This document shows positions 8,373 through 16,831 of a stretch of DNA of 64,000 nucleotides, piece by piece. A program made the position numbers and the translations under genes. The notes below the pieces were generated by a model. It was not told where the DNA came from, searched no databases, and saw only the letters and a list, made by a program, of their open reading frames with translations. This DNA is from Runella rosea (GTDB taxonomy: Bacteria > Bacteroidota > Bacteroidia > Cytophagales > Spirosomataceae): NCBI RefSeq assembly GCF_003325355.1, contig NZ_CP030850.1:1736001-1800000 (forward strand), written 5' to 3'. How positions within the stretch are numbered: position 1 is the stretch's first letter; each line of letters begins with the position of its first letter.

Positions 8373-10039
8373 TTAGTCGGACAAGCCACTATTTTGGCCA
8401 CAAACGAAGCTTGTCCCTGCACACTAAATCCAGGGTTGAGCTGAATATACGCTGGCGCCTGATAAGTGGTGGGTTGATTGGTCGGCAAAGCACATTCTGA
8501 CAGTAGCGAATACACCGATGTAATTACCCCCGGAGTACAGTTTGCCGAAGTTAATGTCGGCTGAGTAAGAGGTCCTACGGCTTCTATATTGGCATCCATC
8601 CAAGCCAAATGGGCCGTTAACCACGTTTTAAGGTAATCCACTTCTTTATCAAACGTATTTCCAGGAAGTGGATAATATTCATTGTACATGATTGGGTCTT
8701 CCAGAATATCCCATTTCGTAAAATTACGCGTAATGGCATCTTTTGCTTTCAACAATGTACGTTGTGTATCAATGAAATGATGAATACTGTCGAGATGCCA
8801 CGGGCCTTTTCGTAGTTCACGATAACGAGTGACGAGTTTTTGGACAAAGTAGCAATCTTCCAGTACTTTTTTGGCCCAGAAAGGTGTGCTTGAAGTACGT
8901 CCGGGACAATAAATATTGAATTGCCAAGCCCATGAGCTATCGGGTTTGACCGACCTTGGGTAGCAAAATTGTTGATTTCCCATCGACTTATCAAAGTCCC
9001 ACGGCGGCCCCAGCGTGAAGCGTCCCCCTTCACTATCTCGGTCCTTGTACAAAAAGGTACTCACCCGCCACGCATCCGAGTTTTTGGTAAACTCCTGCAA
9101 CAGAAAAAAATCGACAAAGGAATCAACGTTTAAGTAGGGACGATAACCGAGCGTAGGACTTTTAAAATCAGGCCCATTGAGCGCGGTTTCAAAATTATAC
9201 ATGTACTGCTTGATGTAATTGAACTGCAAGTTTAGAGAAGTAGAATTGGTGTACTCATGCAATTTGGGGTACTCAACGTGGAATATGGGCGGTGCTTGCA
9301 ACGGCACATCGTTGGGGGGAATATGCGAACTCCATTTTTTCTCTTCATTTTCGCCAACTTGAAGAATGTACCCACCCGTTATTTTGGCGGCGTCGGTATC
9401 TACTTCTTCAAGCTTTTTAATTTTGACGCGGTTATCATTCCGTTTGATTTTTTCCATCAAAATATAGACACCCTGATACAAGGGTTGACCATCAACATTC
9501 AGATATAACTCCACATAACGCGTACGCGGTGCATACCGGTTGGTTTTTCGAAACATCTCTTGCGAAAGCACTTCTCTTAAGAATGATTTGTCTCCAAAAC
9601 ACGCATTTAGTACCCAATCAGCTTCTTTGGGCATCCCCAACAGTACGACGTTAGAATCGGCATCGGTGGCGGCTTCTCGCGTTTCAAAGCCATAGGATTT
9701 TTTGGGCCAATAGGTGGAGGTATTTCCCCTTATTTCGATTCCAATGTTTCCTGAATATTGATAAACGTTAGCATTTGAACTGGCACTGTAGTAATAAACG
9801 CTGTCGGGACTACCAGCTACCACTGATTTACCAACGATTTTCATCGTGGCTGCAATTTTGGGTTCATTCGGAATGGTCTGCCCGTTAGTATTGATAATTA
9901 CAATGGGTAAATTGGACGTAATCACTGGCTGTGACAGCCCAGATAAATACGTCAATATCAATGTAGCAAATACCAAAGCGAATCTAGAACTCTTTTGTCC
10001 CAAAAACAGAGATTGCTGTAGAAATGTAGATGTTTTCAT
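8369..10039 (-). CDS. Secreted CotH-kinase-family protein
   Basis: 556 residues with an N-terminal export signal (about 1-36, ending LSGLSQP). The CotH domain spans roughly residues 90-450: GIEIRGNTSTYWPKKSYGFE, DKSFLREVLSQEMF, QGVYILMEKIKRNDNRV and the metal/catalytic region GPPWDFDKSMGN. CotH-type proteins are atypical protein kinases in spore coats, but most secreted bacterial members have unknown substrates. The C-terminus (about 500-556; YQAPAYIQLNPGFSVQGQAS, two cysteines) resembles the short beta modules found at the ends of secreted Bacteroidota proteins. A -7 box lies at 10081-10088. The family is clear; the function in this cell is open. Confidence 0.85.
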   Translation of the reverse strand: MKTSTFLQQSLFLGQKSSRFALVFATLILTYLSGLSQPVITSNLPIVIINTNGQTIPNEPKIAATMKIVGKSVVAGSPDSVYYYSASSNANVYQYSGNIGIEIRGNTSTYWPKKSYGFETREAATDADSNVVLLGMPKEADWVLNACFGDKSFLREVLSQEMFRKTNRYAPRTRYVELYLNVDGQPLYQGVYILMEKIKRNDNRVKIKKLEEVDTDAAKITGGYILQVGENEEKKWSSHIPPNDVPLQAPPIFHVEYPKLHEYTNSTSLNLQFNYIKQYMYNFETALNGPDFKSPTLGYRPYLNVDSFVDFFLLQEFTKNSDAWRVSTFLYKDRDSEGGRFTLGPPWDFDKSMGNQQFCYPRSVKPDSSWAWQFNIYCPGRTSSTPFWAKKVLEDCYFVQKLVTRYRELRKGPWHLDSIHHFIDTQRTLLKAKDAITRNFTKWDILEDPIMYNEYYPLPGNTFDKEVDYLKTWLTAHLAWMDANIEAVGPLTQPTLTSANCTPGVITSVYSLLSECALPTNQPTTYQAPAYIQLNPGFSVQGQASFVAKIVACPTN

Positions 10040-10080
10040 AGAACTAATGGTTGGTTAAAAGGGAATAAGCTATTTTCAAT

Positions 10081-10088
10081 CAAACATA
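10081..10088 (-). promoter_or_regulatory. Candidate -7 box for the CotH-like gene
   Basis: On the minus strand this reads TAtgTTTG, 42 bases upstream of the ATG at 10039. No convincing -33 partner was found. Confidence 0.45.
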
Positions 10089-10359
10089 TCAATACCGACA
10101 TAGCACATCATCAGTACTGACCAAATTGATACAAAAAGCTATTTTAAACCCATTGGTATAATTATTAATAGACATATCTCTAAACTACTTATTCTATTAC
10201 TAATGACCTAAAAAAGTTATCAAGCGGTACATTTAAGGAAATTGAATTCGCCCCCTCAAAACAAAGCTATTCCCAAAAATCTCCTCGAATACTGATTGCG
10301 AACAATTAAAAAGTTGATTCTCCTCACTTTAGCTATTAATCAATAACTCCCCAGACCAA
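10089..10359. other. Divergent intergenic region
   Basis: AT-rich spacer between the CotH-like gene and the PQQ dehydrogenase gene. Apart from the -7 box next to it I see no coding or RNA signal. Confidence 0.4.
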
Positions 10360-11796
10360 ATGATAAAATACATAGCCATTGCTTCGGCGGCGACAATGCT
10401 CCTGCTCATTCGTCAAACCGCGACCGAACCTATGCCCGCTGCAGTCTCCAATTCACCCTTGCCCGCATTCGAAACCGCTCAGAACAATTACAAAAACTTC
10501 TGTTCGAGTTGTCATGGCGAAAAAGTGGAAATGTTTGTGGACCGCCAATGGAAATACGGCAAAACCAAGCCTGATTTGATAAAAAGCATCACAGGGGGGT
10601 ATCCCGACAACGGAATGCCATCGTGGGGCGCAGCGCTCAAACCCAAAGAAATTGAAGAATTGGCGGACTATATTCTGGAAGGCATTGAAAAGGGCAGCAA
10701 ATATAGTTTTGCTGCCAAACCTAAATCCAACGTGTTTGCTTCGGCTGAACTTACCGTAAAATTAGACACGGTGGCCAGCGGATTGAGCAGCCCTTGGGGA
10801 ATGGTATTTTTGCCCGACGGAGATTTGATTGTAACCGACCGCACGGGAGAGATTTATCGCGTTGGCAAAAACCAACAGAAAACCAAAGTGACAGGCGGCC
10901 CTACGGTATTGGCCGAAGGACAGGGCGGATTGCTCGACGTAGAGTTGCACCCCAAATTCGCCCAAAACGGCTTTATTTATTTTTCGTATTCTGCCTTCAA
11001 AACCGAAGGAAACGACAAACTTTCGACGACGGCCGTGATGCGGGCCAAGTTGGAAGGTACAACGCTGTTGGACCAGAAAATCATTTTTGAAGCACAACCT
11101 TATCTCAAAACCCGCCACCACTACGGCTCTCGGCTAGAATTTGACAGAAGTGGGTTTTTGTATGTTTCTGTCGGTGACCGCGGGCAGCACGTCCCGTTGT
11201 TGCCCCAATCGGTAGAAAATGACTGTGGAAAAATCCATCGCCTCAACGACGACGGGAACATTCCTGCCGATAATCCATTTGTCAAAAAAGACAAAGCCCA
11301 CGGCTCGGTGTTTTCGTACGGTCACCGCAACCCACAAGGCACCGCTCTCAACCCAGCAACGGGCGAATTGTGGGAGCACGAACACGGCCCACGCGGCGGC
11401 GATGAAGTCAACATCATCAAAAAAGAAACCAATTATGGTTGGCCAGTGATTTCCTACGGAATTAATTACGACGGAACCGTTCTGACCCCAAACACGGCCA
11501 AGCCAGGCATGGCACAACCCAATCACTACTGGATTCCTTCCATTGGCCCCAGCGGTATGACCTTCGTGACAGGCAACCGCTACCCCGCATGGAAAGGAGA
11601 TTTGCTCGTAGGTTCGTTGCGTTTTAAGTACCTGAATCGTTGTAAAGTACAAAACGGCAAAATCGTTAAAGAGGAGATTCTCCTCCAAAATCTGGGGCGT
11701 TTGCGAAACGTACAAATGGGCAATGATGGCTACATCTACGTGTCGGTCGAAGACCCTGGATACGTGTTTCGGTTGGTGCCCGTTCCAGTAAAATAA
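10360..11796 (+). CDS. Cytochrome c / PQQ-dependent sugar dehydrogenase fusion
   Basis: 478 residues with an export signal (about 1-22). A small class-I cytochrome c domain comes first: heme-binding CSSCH at about 48-52 and a likely axial Met in NGMPSWG near 87. From about residue 130 a six-bladed beta-propeller of the glucose/sorbosone dehydrogenase family follows (SPWGMVFLPDGDLIVTDRTG, GLLDVELHPKF, GSRLEFDRSGFLYVSVGDRG, SYGHRNPQGTALNP, HEHGPRGGDEVN). This family oxidises aldose sugars at PQQ; the attached cytochrome would take the electrons. It would act in the periplasm. Substrate and actual PQQ use are inferred. A hairpin terminator follows at 11821. Confidence 0.9.
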   Translation: MIKYIAIASAATMLLLIRQTATEPMPAAVSNSPLPAFETAQNNYKNFCSSCHGEKVEMFVDRQWKYGKTKPDLIKSITGGYPDNGMPSWGAALKPKEIEELADYILEGIEKGSKYSFAAKPKSNVFASAELTVKLDTVASGLSSPWGMVFLPDGDLIVTDRTGEIYRVGKNQQKTKVTGGPTVLAEGQGGLLDVELHPKFAQNGFIYFSYSAFKTEGNDKLSTTAVMRAKLEGTTLLDQKIIFEAQPYLKTRHHYGSRLEFDRSGFLYVSVGDRGQHVPLLPQSVENDCGKIHRLNDDGNIPADNPFVKKDKAHGSVFSYGHRNPQGTALNPATGELWEHEHGPRGGDEVNIIKKETNYGWPVISYGINYDGTVLTPNTAKPGMAQPNHYWIPSIGPSGMTFVTGNRYPAWKGDLLVGSLRFKYLNRCKVQNGKIVKEEILLQNLGRLRNVQMGNDGYIYVSVEDPGYVFRLVPVPVK

Positions 11797-11820
11797 GGAA
11801 ATTACGTAATCCAATCAAAG

Positions 11821-11844
11821 AGGTCGGGCCACCCCGGCCTTTTT
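11821..11844 (+). terminator. Rho-independent terminator after the PQQ dehydrogenase gene
   Basis: An 8-bp GC-rich stem (one G-T pair) with a 4-base loop at 11821-11840, followed by a run of T to 11844, 24 bases after the stop codon. Confidence 0.8.
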
Positions 11845-12000
11845 AATTGGTCACAAAACCGTCTTTTAAAGGTACAAATAGGATTTTGGCAAACTTTCCT
11901 TTTAATTTTACGGTTCTAATTACGTACAACGAAAAGCGTTAACTGAGTTTTTATTAATCAACCAGTAAACCATTTAACCAATAACGGATTACATTCCCCC

Positions 12001-13107
12001 ATGGGCGACCTAACTATTAATAAAGAAAAGATACTTCAGGCCCTCAGTACCGTTCAGGAACCTGACCTCAAGAAAGACCTCGTGACCCTTGGCATGATTC
12101 GCGATGTTGAAACTGGCATTGACCTCATCAGCTTTACTGTGGTGCTTACCACGCCCGCGTGCCCGCTTAAAGAACTCATTCGAAAAGAATGTACGGATGC
12201 CATCCACAAATTTTTTGGCGATCATATCCGGGTAAATATAAAACTTACCGCCGACGTTACAACGACGCGTACGGGCGGGCCAGTGGTGCCGCAGGTAAAA
12301 AACATCATTGCCGTAGCCTCGGGAAAAGGAGGCGTTGGAAAATCGACCGTTACGGCCAATTTGGCCATGGCACTCTCACGCTCAGGGGCCAAAGTCGGAA
12401 TTCTCGACGCTGATATTTACGGGCCATCCATGCCCGTTATGTTTGGAGCCGAAGATATGCAACCCCGTATCGTGCAGCGCGATGGTCGCAACATGATGGT
12501 TCCTATCCAACAATGGGGCATTAAATTGATTTCGATGGGCTTTTTGGTCCCCGCCGACAGTGCCACCGTATGGCGCGGCCCCATGGCTAGTACGGCATTA
12601 CGCCAATTGATTGGCGATGTAGAATGGGGCGAACTGGATTACCTGCTCATTGACTTGCCTCCTGGCACCAGCGATATTCATTTAACGCTCGTTCAGGCGT
12701 TGCCTGTTACGGGAGCGGTCATCGTGACTACGCCTCAAAAAGTTGCCTTAGCCGACGCCATCAAAGGATTGGCTATGTTTCGCCAGCCGCAAATCAACGT
12801 GCCCGTCTTGGGAATTGTGGAAAATATGTCCTACTTTACCCCTGCCGAATTACCCAACAATAAGTATTATCTTTTTGGGAAAGACGGTGGGCAGCAATTG
12901 GCCGACAAATTTGACGTTCAGGTATTAGGACACATTCCGTTGGTACAAGGAATACGGGAAGGCGGCGACGAAGGTCGTCCGGCGTATTTGAGCGATGACC
13001 TCATCACCAAAGAAGCTTTTCAGGAAGCGGCCGAAAATCTGGCGCAACAGGTAGCCATTCGCAATGCTACCTTGGCCAAAACCAAGCAAGTAGAGATTAG
13101 AGTATAG
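12001..13107 (+). CDS. mrp: Mrp/ApbC-family iron-sulfur carrier ATPase
   Basis: 368 residues. An N-terminal MIP18/DUF59-type domain (about 5-90; VQEPDLKKDLVTLGMI, TPACPLKELI) precedes the deviant Walker A P-loop ATPase (SGKGGVGKST at 107-116, LDADIYGPSMP, DYLLIDLPPGTSD). Family members assemble or transfer Fe-S clusters in the cytoplasm. The region where many relatives have a C-terminal CxxC after ENMSYF reads TPAELPNNKYY here, so those cysteines are absent. The NifU-domain gene follows 43 bases later on the same strand, which supports the Fe-S role. Confidence 0.95.
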   Translation: MGDLTINKEKILQALSTVQEPDLKKDLVTLGMIRDVETGIDLISFTVVLTTPACPLKELIRKECTDAIHKFFGDHIRVNIKLTADVTTTRTGGPVVPQVKNIIAVASGKGGVGKSTVTANLAMALSRSGAKVGILDADIYGPSMPVMFGAEDMQPRIVQRDGRNMMVPIQQWGIKLISMGFLVPADSATVWRGPMASTALRQLIGDVEWGELDYLLIDLPPGTSDIHLTLVQALPVTGAVIVTTPQKVALADAIKGLAMFRQPQINVPVLGIVENMSYFTPAELPNNKYYLFGKDGGQQLADKFDVQVLGHIPLVQGIREGGDEGRPAYLSDDLITKEAFQEAAENLAQQVAIRNATLAKTKQVEIRV

Positions 13108-13150
13108 TATCGACTGAAAAATAGCATCTTAGCGCATTATTTTATAAAAA

Positions 13151-13414
13151 ATGGAAACACTTCAAGCTGATTCACTTAAAGCTCGCGTCGAAACGGCGCT
13201 CAACAGCATCCGCCCTTATCTGGAAGCTGACGGCGGCAACGTAGCGGTGAAAGAGATTACCGACGACATGACGGTTCGACTCGAACTTGTTGGTTCATGC
13301 AGCTCATGTCCCATGTCAACCATGACTTTTAAGGCAGGACTGGAGGAAGCGATTTTAAAATCCGTTCCTGAAATCAAAAAAGTAGAGGCCATCAACCTCA
13401 CACCTGCCTATTGA
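13151..13414 (+). CDS. NifU-like C-terminal-domain protein (Fe-S scaffold/carrier)
   Basis: 87 residues, the full length of a stand-alone NifU domain. It has LEADGGNVAVKEI and the cluster-binding CxxC at Cys50-Cys53 (GSCSSCPMSTMTFKAGLE). Proteins of this type carry or deliver Fe-S clusters. It lies directly downstream of mrp and probably shares its transcript. Its TGA stop forms the first base of a long palindromic terminator. Confidence 0.94.
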   Translation: METLQADSLKARVETALNSIRPYLEADGGNVAVKEITDDMTVRLELVGSCSSCPMSTMTFKAGLEEAILKSVPEIKKVEAINLTPAY

Positions 13415-13461
13415 AATCTTTCAGGGGTCAAAAGTATATACTTTTGACCCCTGAAAGATTT
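13414..13461. terminator. Perfect 48-base palindrome, bidirectional terminator
   Basis: Two perfect 24-base arms meet at 13437/13438 with no spacer. The left end includes the last base of the NifU stop, and the right end overlaps the stop codon of the convergent MBL gene. Each arm begins with A-rich and ends with T-rich sequence on its outer side, so transcripts from either side could terminate here. Confidence 0.75.
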
Positions 13462-14572
13462 AGTAATTCCACCATTCTTTGACGGGATACTCACCGCCCC
13501 CAACTTCCACTTTTTCGCCAATCATGGGCGTTGTAATGGGTTGATTCAAGGCTTTTGCTTTTTTCGTCACGCGTTGAATGGATTCATTCCACGGGTGCAA
13601 TGCCAACGTAAATTTACTCCAATGGACGGGCAAAAGTAATTTAGCTCGCAGCTCAACCGCCGCTTGGGCCGTTTCTTCGGGCATCAGGTGAATGTACTTC
13701 CAATAGTCGTTGTATTGCCCACATTCCAAAATAGCCAAGTCGAACGGGCCGTATTTATCTCCAATTTCTTTAAAGTGCGTATCATATCCTGAATCCCCGC
13801 CAACATAAATGTTGTGCTGCGGTGTTTTTAGAATAAACGACGACCAAAACGTCTGCATCCGCTTAAAACCACGGCCCGAAAAATGTCGGGCTGGCGCGGC
13901 CGTGATGTCAAACGTACTGTCAAGTTTAGTCTTCTCCCACCAATCTAATTCCGTAATCTGAGACTCATCATAGCCCCAATGCGCCAAATGTGACCCAACT
14001 CCTAAAGACGTAACGACCCGCTTTACCTTGGGTTGTAGTTTTTTGACCGTTTCATAATCCAAATGATCGTAATGGTCGTGCGTAATAATCAGCAGGTCGA
14101 GTTCTGGAAAATCATCAATTGAATACACATTACTTCCGTTATAATTGGCCCCAAAAAAGGAAACTGGCGAGGCATTTCCACTGAAAACGGGATCTACCAG
14201 TATATTTTTCCCGTCGATATGCATGAAATAAGAAGAATGCCCAAACCAAACCACCACGGGTTTATCAGATGAGATGTTCTTTAAATCGGTCTTAACCGAA
14301 GGCAGTGCTTTGCTCGGCTCTTTGTTTTCCACCTTTGGAATATACAGTTTTAAAATGTCAAAATAAGTAACGCCTTCGGCCAAATCAGGGGTAAAGTGCT
14401 CATTTTGAAAGGCTCCGTTTTTGTAATGCGGCGAAGTACGAATGCGTTCGAAACGGAGTTCGGCGGGATTTTTTCCGAATTGTGGCTGCTGCATGTACAC
14501 ATACCCACTCAGGGCAATGACCGCAATGAAAATGAATAAAATCAACATTGTTTTTTTTAATTTGCTAATCAT
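13460..14572 (-). CDS. Membrane-anchored MBL-fold hydrolase (NAPE-PLD/UlaG-like)
   Basis: 370 residues. One N-terminal membrane anchor or uncleaved signal (about 8-27) is followed by a Lactamase_B_2-type metallo-hydrolase: VVWFGHSSYFMHIDGKNILV, metal motif THDHYDHLD at 164-172, AAPARHFSGRG, YVGGDSGYDTHFKEIG and LLPVHWSKFTLA. Relatives include N-acyl-phosphatidylethanolamine phospholipase D and ascorbate-6-phosphate lactonase. It follows the TetR gene on the same strand (82-base gap), and an operator-like palindrome lies 23 bases before its start, so TetR control is likely. Confidence 0.88.
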   Translation of the reverse strand: MISKLKKTMLILFIFIAVIALSGYVYMQQPQFGKNPAELRFERIRTSPHYKNGAFQNEHFTPDLAEGVTYFDILKLYIPKVENKEPSKALPSVKTDLKNISSDKPVVVWFGHSSYFMHIDGKNILVDPVFSGNASPVSFFGANYNGSNVYSIDDFPELDLLIITHDHYDHLDYETVKKLQPKVKRVVTSLGVGSHLAHWGYDESQITELDWWEKTKLDSTFDITAAPARHFSGRGFKRMQTFWSSFILKTPQHNIYVGGDSGYDTHFKEIGDKYGPFDLAILECGQYNDYWKYIHLMPEETAQAAVELRAKLLLPVHWSKFTLALHPWNESIQRVTKKAKALNQPITTPMIGEKVEVGGGEYPVKEWWNY

Positions 14573-14594
14573 GGGTTGCTACATTACCAATTAA

Positions 14595-14612
14595 TAAGTG
14601 AGTGCTTACTTA
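14595..14612. promoter_or_regulatory. Operator-like palindrome upstream of the MBL gene
   Basis: An 18-base inverted repeat, TAAGTGAGT facing GCTTACTTA, matches the palindrome upstream of the tetR gene at 15215-15232 and is a likely TetR binding site. Confidence 0.6.
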
Positions 14613-14654
14613 CTGTTTGACTACACAAATTGTGCGTTTAAAAAATTTAATTCC

Positions 14655-15209
14655 TTAACTTTTGAGTTTCTCCAGTTGATACTTAGATTTCAGAAATGAG
14701 AGCGTTTGCTCAATAAATGCCTCCGAAGGTTGCTGCATCAACTGATTACTCAAACCGTCGAGCAGCATGACTAACAACAAAACTTCTTTTTCGGGTTCGG
14801 CGTAGCCAAGTTGTCGAAATGCGTCGGTTACTACCTCCACCAACTCCAAATAATAGCCACTCGGACGGTATGATTGCCCTCGGTATTTTTTCTGCCATTT
14901 GAGCGAAAACTGTAGTTTCCAAAATTCACGTTCTTCGCTAAATAGCTTCACGGGCAGTTCAATCGTGGCGTGAATCTTGGCCAAAGGTTCGGCCAATGCA
15001 ACAATGGATTTGACGTGCCGAGCCATCCGTTCTTCACTCATGGCCAAGATGGCATCCATTAATCCTTCCTTATTGGTAAAATGACGAAAAATCAGTCCTT
15101 CCGAAACCCCCGCTTCTTTGGCAATCTGACTCGTGGGAGTCGTATCAAATCCATGTTCTGCAAAAAGTTTCAGCGCTGTTTCTAGAATCAGTTCCTGTTT
15201 TTCAGTCAT
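14655..15209 (-). CDS. TetR/AcrR-family transcriptional regulator
   Basis: 184 residues, normal for the family. The N-terminal helix-turn-helix is clear (ILETALKLFAEHGFDTTPTS, IAKEAGVSEGLIFRHFTNKE). The C-terminal ligand domain is divergent, as usual. An 18-base palindrome sits 6 bases upstream of its ATG, and a second copy precedes the downstream MBL gene, indicating autoregulation and control of that gene. The inducer is unknown. Confidence 0.93.
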   Translation of the reverse strand: MTEKQELILETALKLFAEHGFDTTPTSQIAKEAGVSEGLIFRHFTNKEGLMDAILAMSEERMARHVKSIVALAEPLAKIHATIELPVKLFSEEREFWKLQFSLKWQKKYRGQSYRPSGYYLELVEVVTDAFRQLGYAEPEKEVLLLVMLLDGLSNQLMQQPSEAFIEQTLSFLKSKYQLEKLKS

Positions 15210-15214
15210 AATTA

Positions 15215-15232
15215 AAAGTGAGTAATCACTTA
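15215..15232. promoter_or_regulatory. Operator-like palindrome upstream of tetR
   Basis: AAAGTGAGT facing AATCACTTA, 18 bases, matching the element at 14595-14612. It ends immediately before the TetR start. Confidence 0.6.
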
Positions 15233-15298
15233 CGAAACTAAAATCATCCTTCGAGGGTTCCCGAAGTTTAAAATTTAGTAAAGAATACCATGATTTAT

Positions 15299-15823
15299 TT
15301 ACGACACCCAGCCTTTCAATAGTCCCTGATGGTCATGTTGGAGAAGCAGTTCAAACAGGCGCGTTGTGGCGGCGGCATCGCCCATGGCGCGGTGGTGATT
15401 GGTGTGCTGGATTTGCAAGTCCCGGCAAATATTACCCAAGCTATACGATTTATAGCCCGGAAAAATCTTCCGACTTAACCGAACGGTACAAAGCGTATCA
15501 CGGTCAAAATATTCATCTAAACGACCAAATTCGCGCCTTACAAATCCGTAATCGAAGGTAACATTATGCGCTACAAAAGCGGCGTTTTGGGTCAATCGGC
15601 GCACATCATCCGCAACTTCTTCAAACGTTGGCGCGTCTTTAACCATCTGGTTATCAATCCCCGTGAGTTGGGTAATAAACCCAGGAATCCAACACTTTGG
15701 ATTGATGAGGCTTTGATAAGAGTCGATGACCTGCTGGCCATCGTGGCGCAAAATGGCAATTTCGGTAATCCGGCTCGTATCGTACGCGCCGCCCGTGGTT
15801 TCAATATCTACAATGGCAAACAT
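15299..15823 (-). CDS. DnaQ-like 3'-5' exonuclease (DEDDh)
   Basis: 174 residues from the ATG at 15823, which begins directly with the ExoI motif (MFAIVDIETTGG). A longer frame from 15928 would add 35 unrelated residues and overlap the upstream promoter of the divergent LytTR gene. ExoII is FVAHNVTFDYGFVRREF, and ExoIII reads NHHRAMGDAAATTRLF with the catalytic His and Asp. This is the proofreading-exonuclease fold of the Pol III epsilon family, without a GIY-YIG nuclease attached. It stands alone. The role may be repair or RNA/DNA end trimming. Confidence 0.92.
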   Translation of the reverse strand: MFAIVDIETTGGAYDTSRITEIAILRHDGQQVIDSYQSLINPKCWIPGFITQLTGIDNQMVKDAPTFEEVADDVRRLTQNAAFVAHNVTFDYGFVRREFGRLDEYFDRDTLCTVRLSRKIFPGYKSYSLGNICRDLQIQHTNHHRAMGDAAATTRLFELLLQHDHQGLLKGWVS

Positions 15824-15887
15824 AAAGGAGCTTATATGAGGCACAAAAATACGGGAAAAATACCGAAAGGATACGGGAAAACGCCCG

Positions 15888-15918
15888 TTGATTTCCCCCC
15901 TCTCAAACCGCACTTTTG
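15888..15918 (+). promoter_or_regulatory. Candidate promoter of the LytTR gene
   Basis: TTG at 15888-15890 and CActTTTG at 15911-15918 are 20 bases apart, close to the Bacteroidota -33/-7 arrangement (first base of the -7 box deviates). The ATG at 15944 follows 25 bases later. Confidence 0.45.
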
Positions 15919-15943
15919 TAGAGCACATTCAACCCTTAATGTT

Positions 15944-16294
15944 ATGACGGCTCTACACCTTGCACGAACGCCCAATGGCTTAGAAGGCCTCCGTTTACCA
16001 CTAAATTCCCACAAAGTCTTTGTTGCACTACGCGACATCATGCGCCTAGAAGGACAGCGAAATTACACCCTGTTTGTTCTCCGAAACGGTCAAAAAATAT
16101 TGGTTTCCAAAACCATTGGTTTTTATGAAGAGCTATTGCCGCCCAACTTTATCCGCGTCAATCGGGGGTGTATTATCAATACCGTCTACTTAGACTTTTC
16201 GTTGGGTGAACATTTCCGACTTAAAGACGGATATGAAATTCCAGTATCACGAAGAAAAATAAAACAACTCGAAGCCCTGCGAGACGATGCCTAA
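15944..16294 (+). CDS. Stand-alone LytTR DNA-binding protein
   Basis: 116 residues from the ATG at 15944. The LytTR domain covers about residues 25-115 (VALRDIMRLEGQRNYTLFVL, NFIRVNRGCIINTVYL, EIPVSRRKIKQL). There is no receiver domain, so it is not a classical response regulator. The open frame extends upstream to 15566 but only as antisense of the exonuclease gene; the promoter-like elements at 15888-15918 favour the shorter start. Its target genes are not evident. Confidence 0.85.
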   Translation: MTALHLARTPNGLEGLRLPLNSHKVFVALRDIMRLEGQRNYTLFVLRNGQKILVSKTIGFYEELLPPNFIRVNRGCIINTVYLDFSLGEHFRLKDGYEIPVSRRKIKQLEALRDDA

Positions 16295-16298
16295 AAAA

Positions 16299-16333
16299 AG
16301 AGGCAATGCCCTCTACGCGAAAGCATTGCCTCT
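16299..16333 (-). terminator. Rho-independent terminator of the sigma-factor operon
   Basis: An 11-bp stem (AGAGGCAATGC) with a 13-base loop. Read on the minus strand the hairpin is followed by a run of seven T, so it ends transcripts from the genes at 16372-17942. It may also serve the LytTR gene on the other strand. Confidence 0.75.
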
Positions 16334-16371
16334 GATAAAACCCTAAGTGAGGGCTATATCCAAAAATATTT

Positions 16372-16797
16372 CTACTGTTGCTTTTTGTTTAGGCGTTGGA
16401 TGAGCATTTGCGTAAACATCTGCTCGGCTTTGTATAGCTCCGCCAACTGCCTGACATTAATTACTTTAAGGAATTTATTCATGTATTCACGCTCCAAATC
16501 CACTTCCTTTTGCTGGAGATTGAGCGTTTCTTTGAGATTGGTCAGAATTTTTTCGTCGGGCGTTGTGAGCGTGTTGGTTTCAACGATGAGTTTTCTCATT
16601 TGCTTACGAATCTCTTTTTTTCTGTCGTCAAACTCGTTGTAGACGGGCCAAAACTGCTGCGACTGCTCTGGGGTAAGGTTCAAGCGGTTGGTAATCAGGC
16701 CAATTTTGGCATTTTCGATTTTCTGATGTCCTCCGTCCTGCGCGTAAGAGGCACTAACCAATAGGGTGCAAATAAATACAAATACGATTTTTTTCAT
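16372..16797 (-). CDS. Small periplasmic protein (Spy/CpxP-like helical)
   Basis: 141 residues from the ATG at 16797, which starts directly at the signal peptide (MKKIVFVFICTLLVSASYAQ). The mature part is almost wholly helical and charged, with LNLTPEQSQQFWPVYNEFDD, the pattern seen in Spy/CpxP-type and heavy-metal sensor proteins, and long Lys/Glu-rich helices after it. It is the last gene of a unit that begins with an ECF sigma factor. A chaperone or envelope-stress sensing role is inferred from this context. Confidence 0.75.
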   Translation of the reverse strand: MKKIVFVFICTLLVSASYAQDGGHQKIENAKIGLITNRLNLTPEQSQQFWPVYNEFDDRKKEIRKQMRKLIVETNTLTTPDEKILTNLKETLNLQQKEVDLEREYMNKFLKVINVRQLAELYKAEQMFTQMLIQRLNKKQQ

Positions 16798-16831
16798 CAC
16801 TAGAATAAGTTTCAAATAACGGATTGATACA

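Noticed and set aside
15566-15943. Upstream extension of the LytTR frame
   Set aside because: It is the antisense of the exonuclease gene; a promoter-like element and the LytTR domain limits support the start at 15944.
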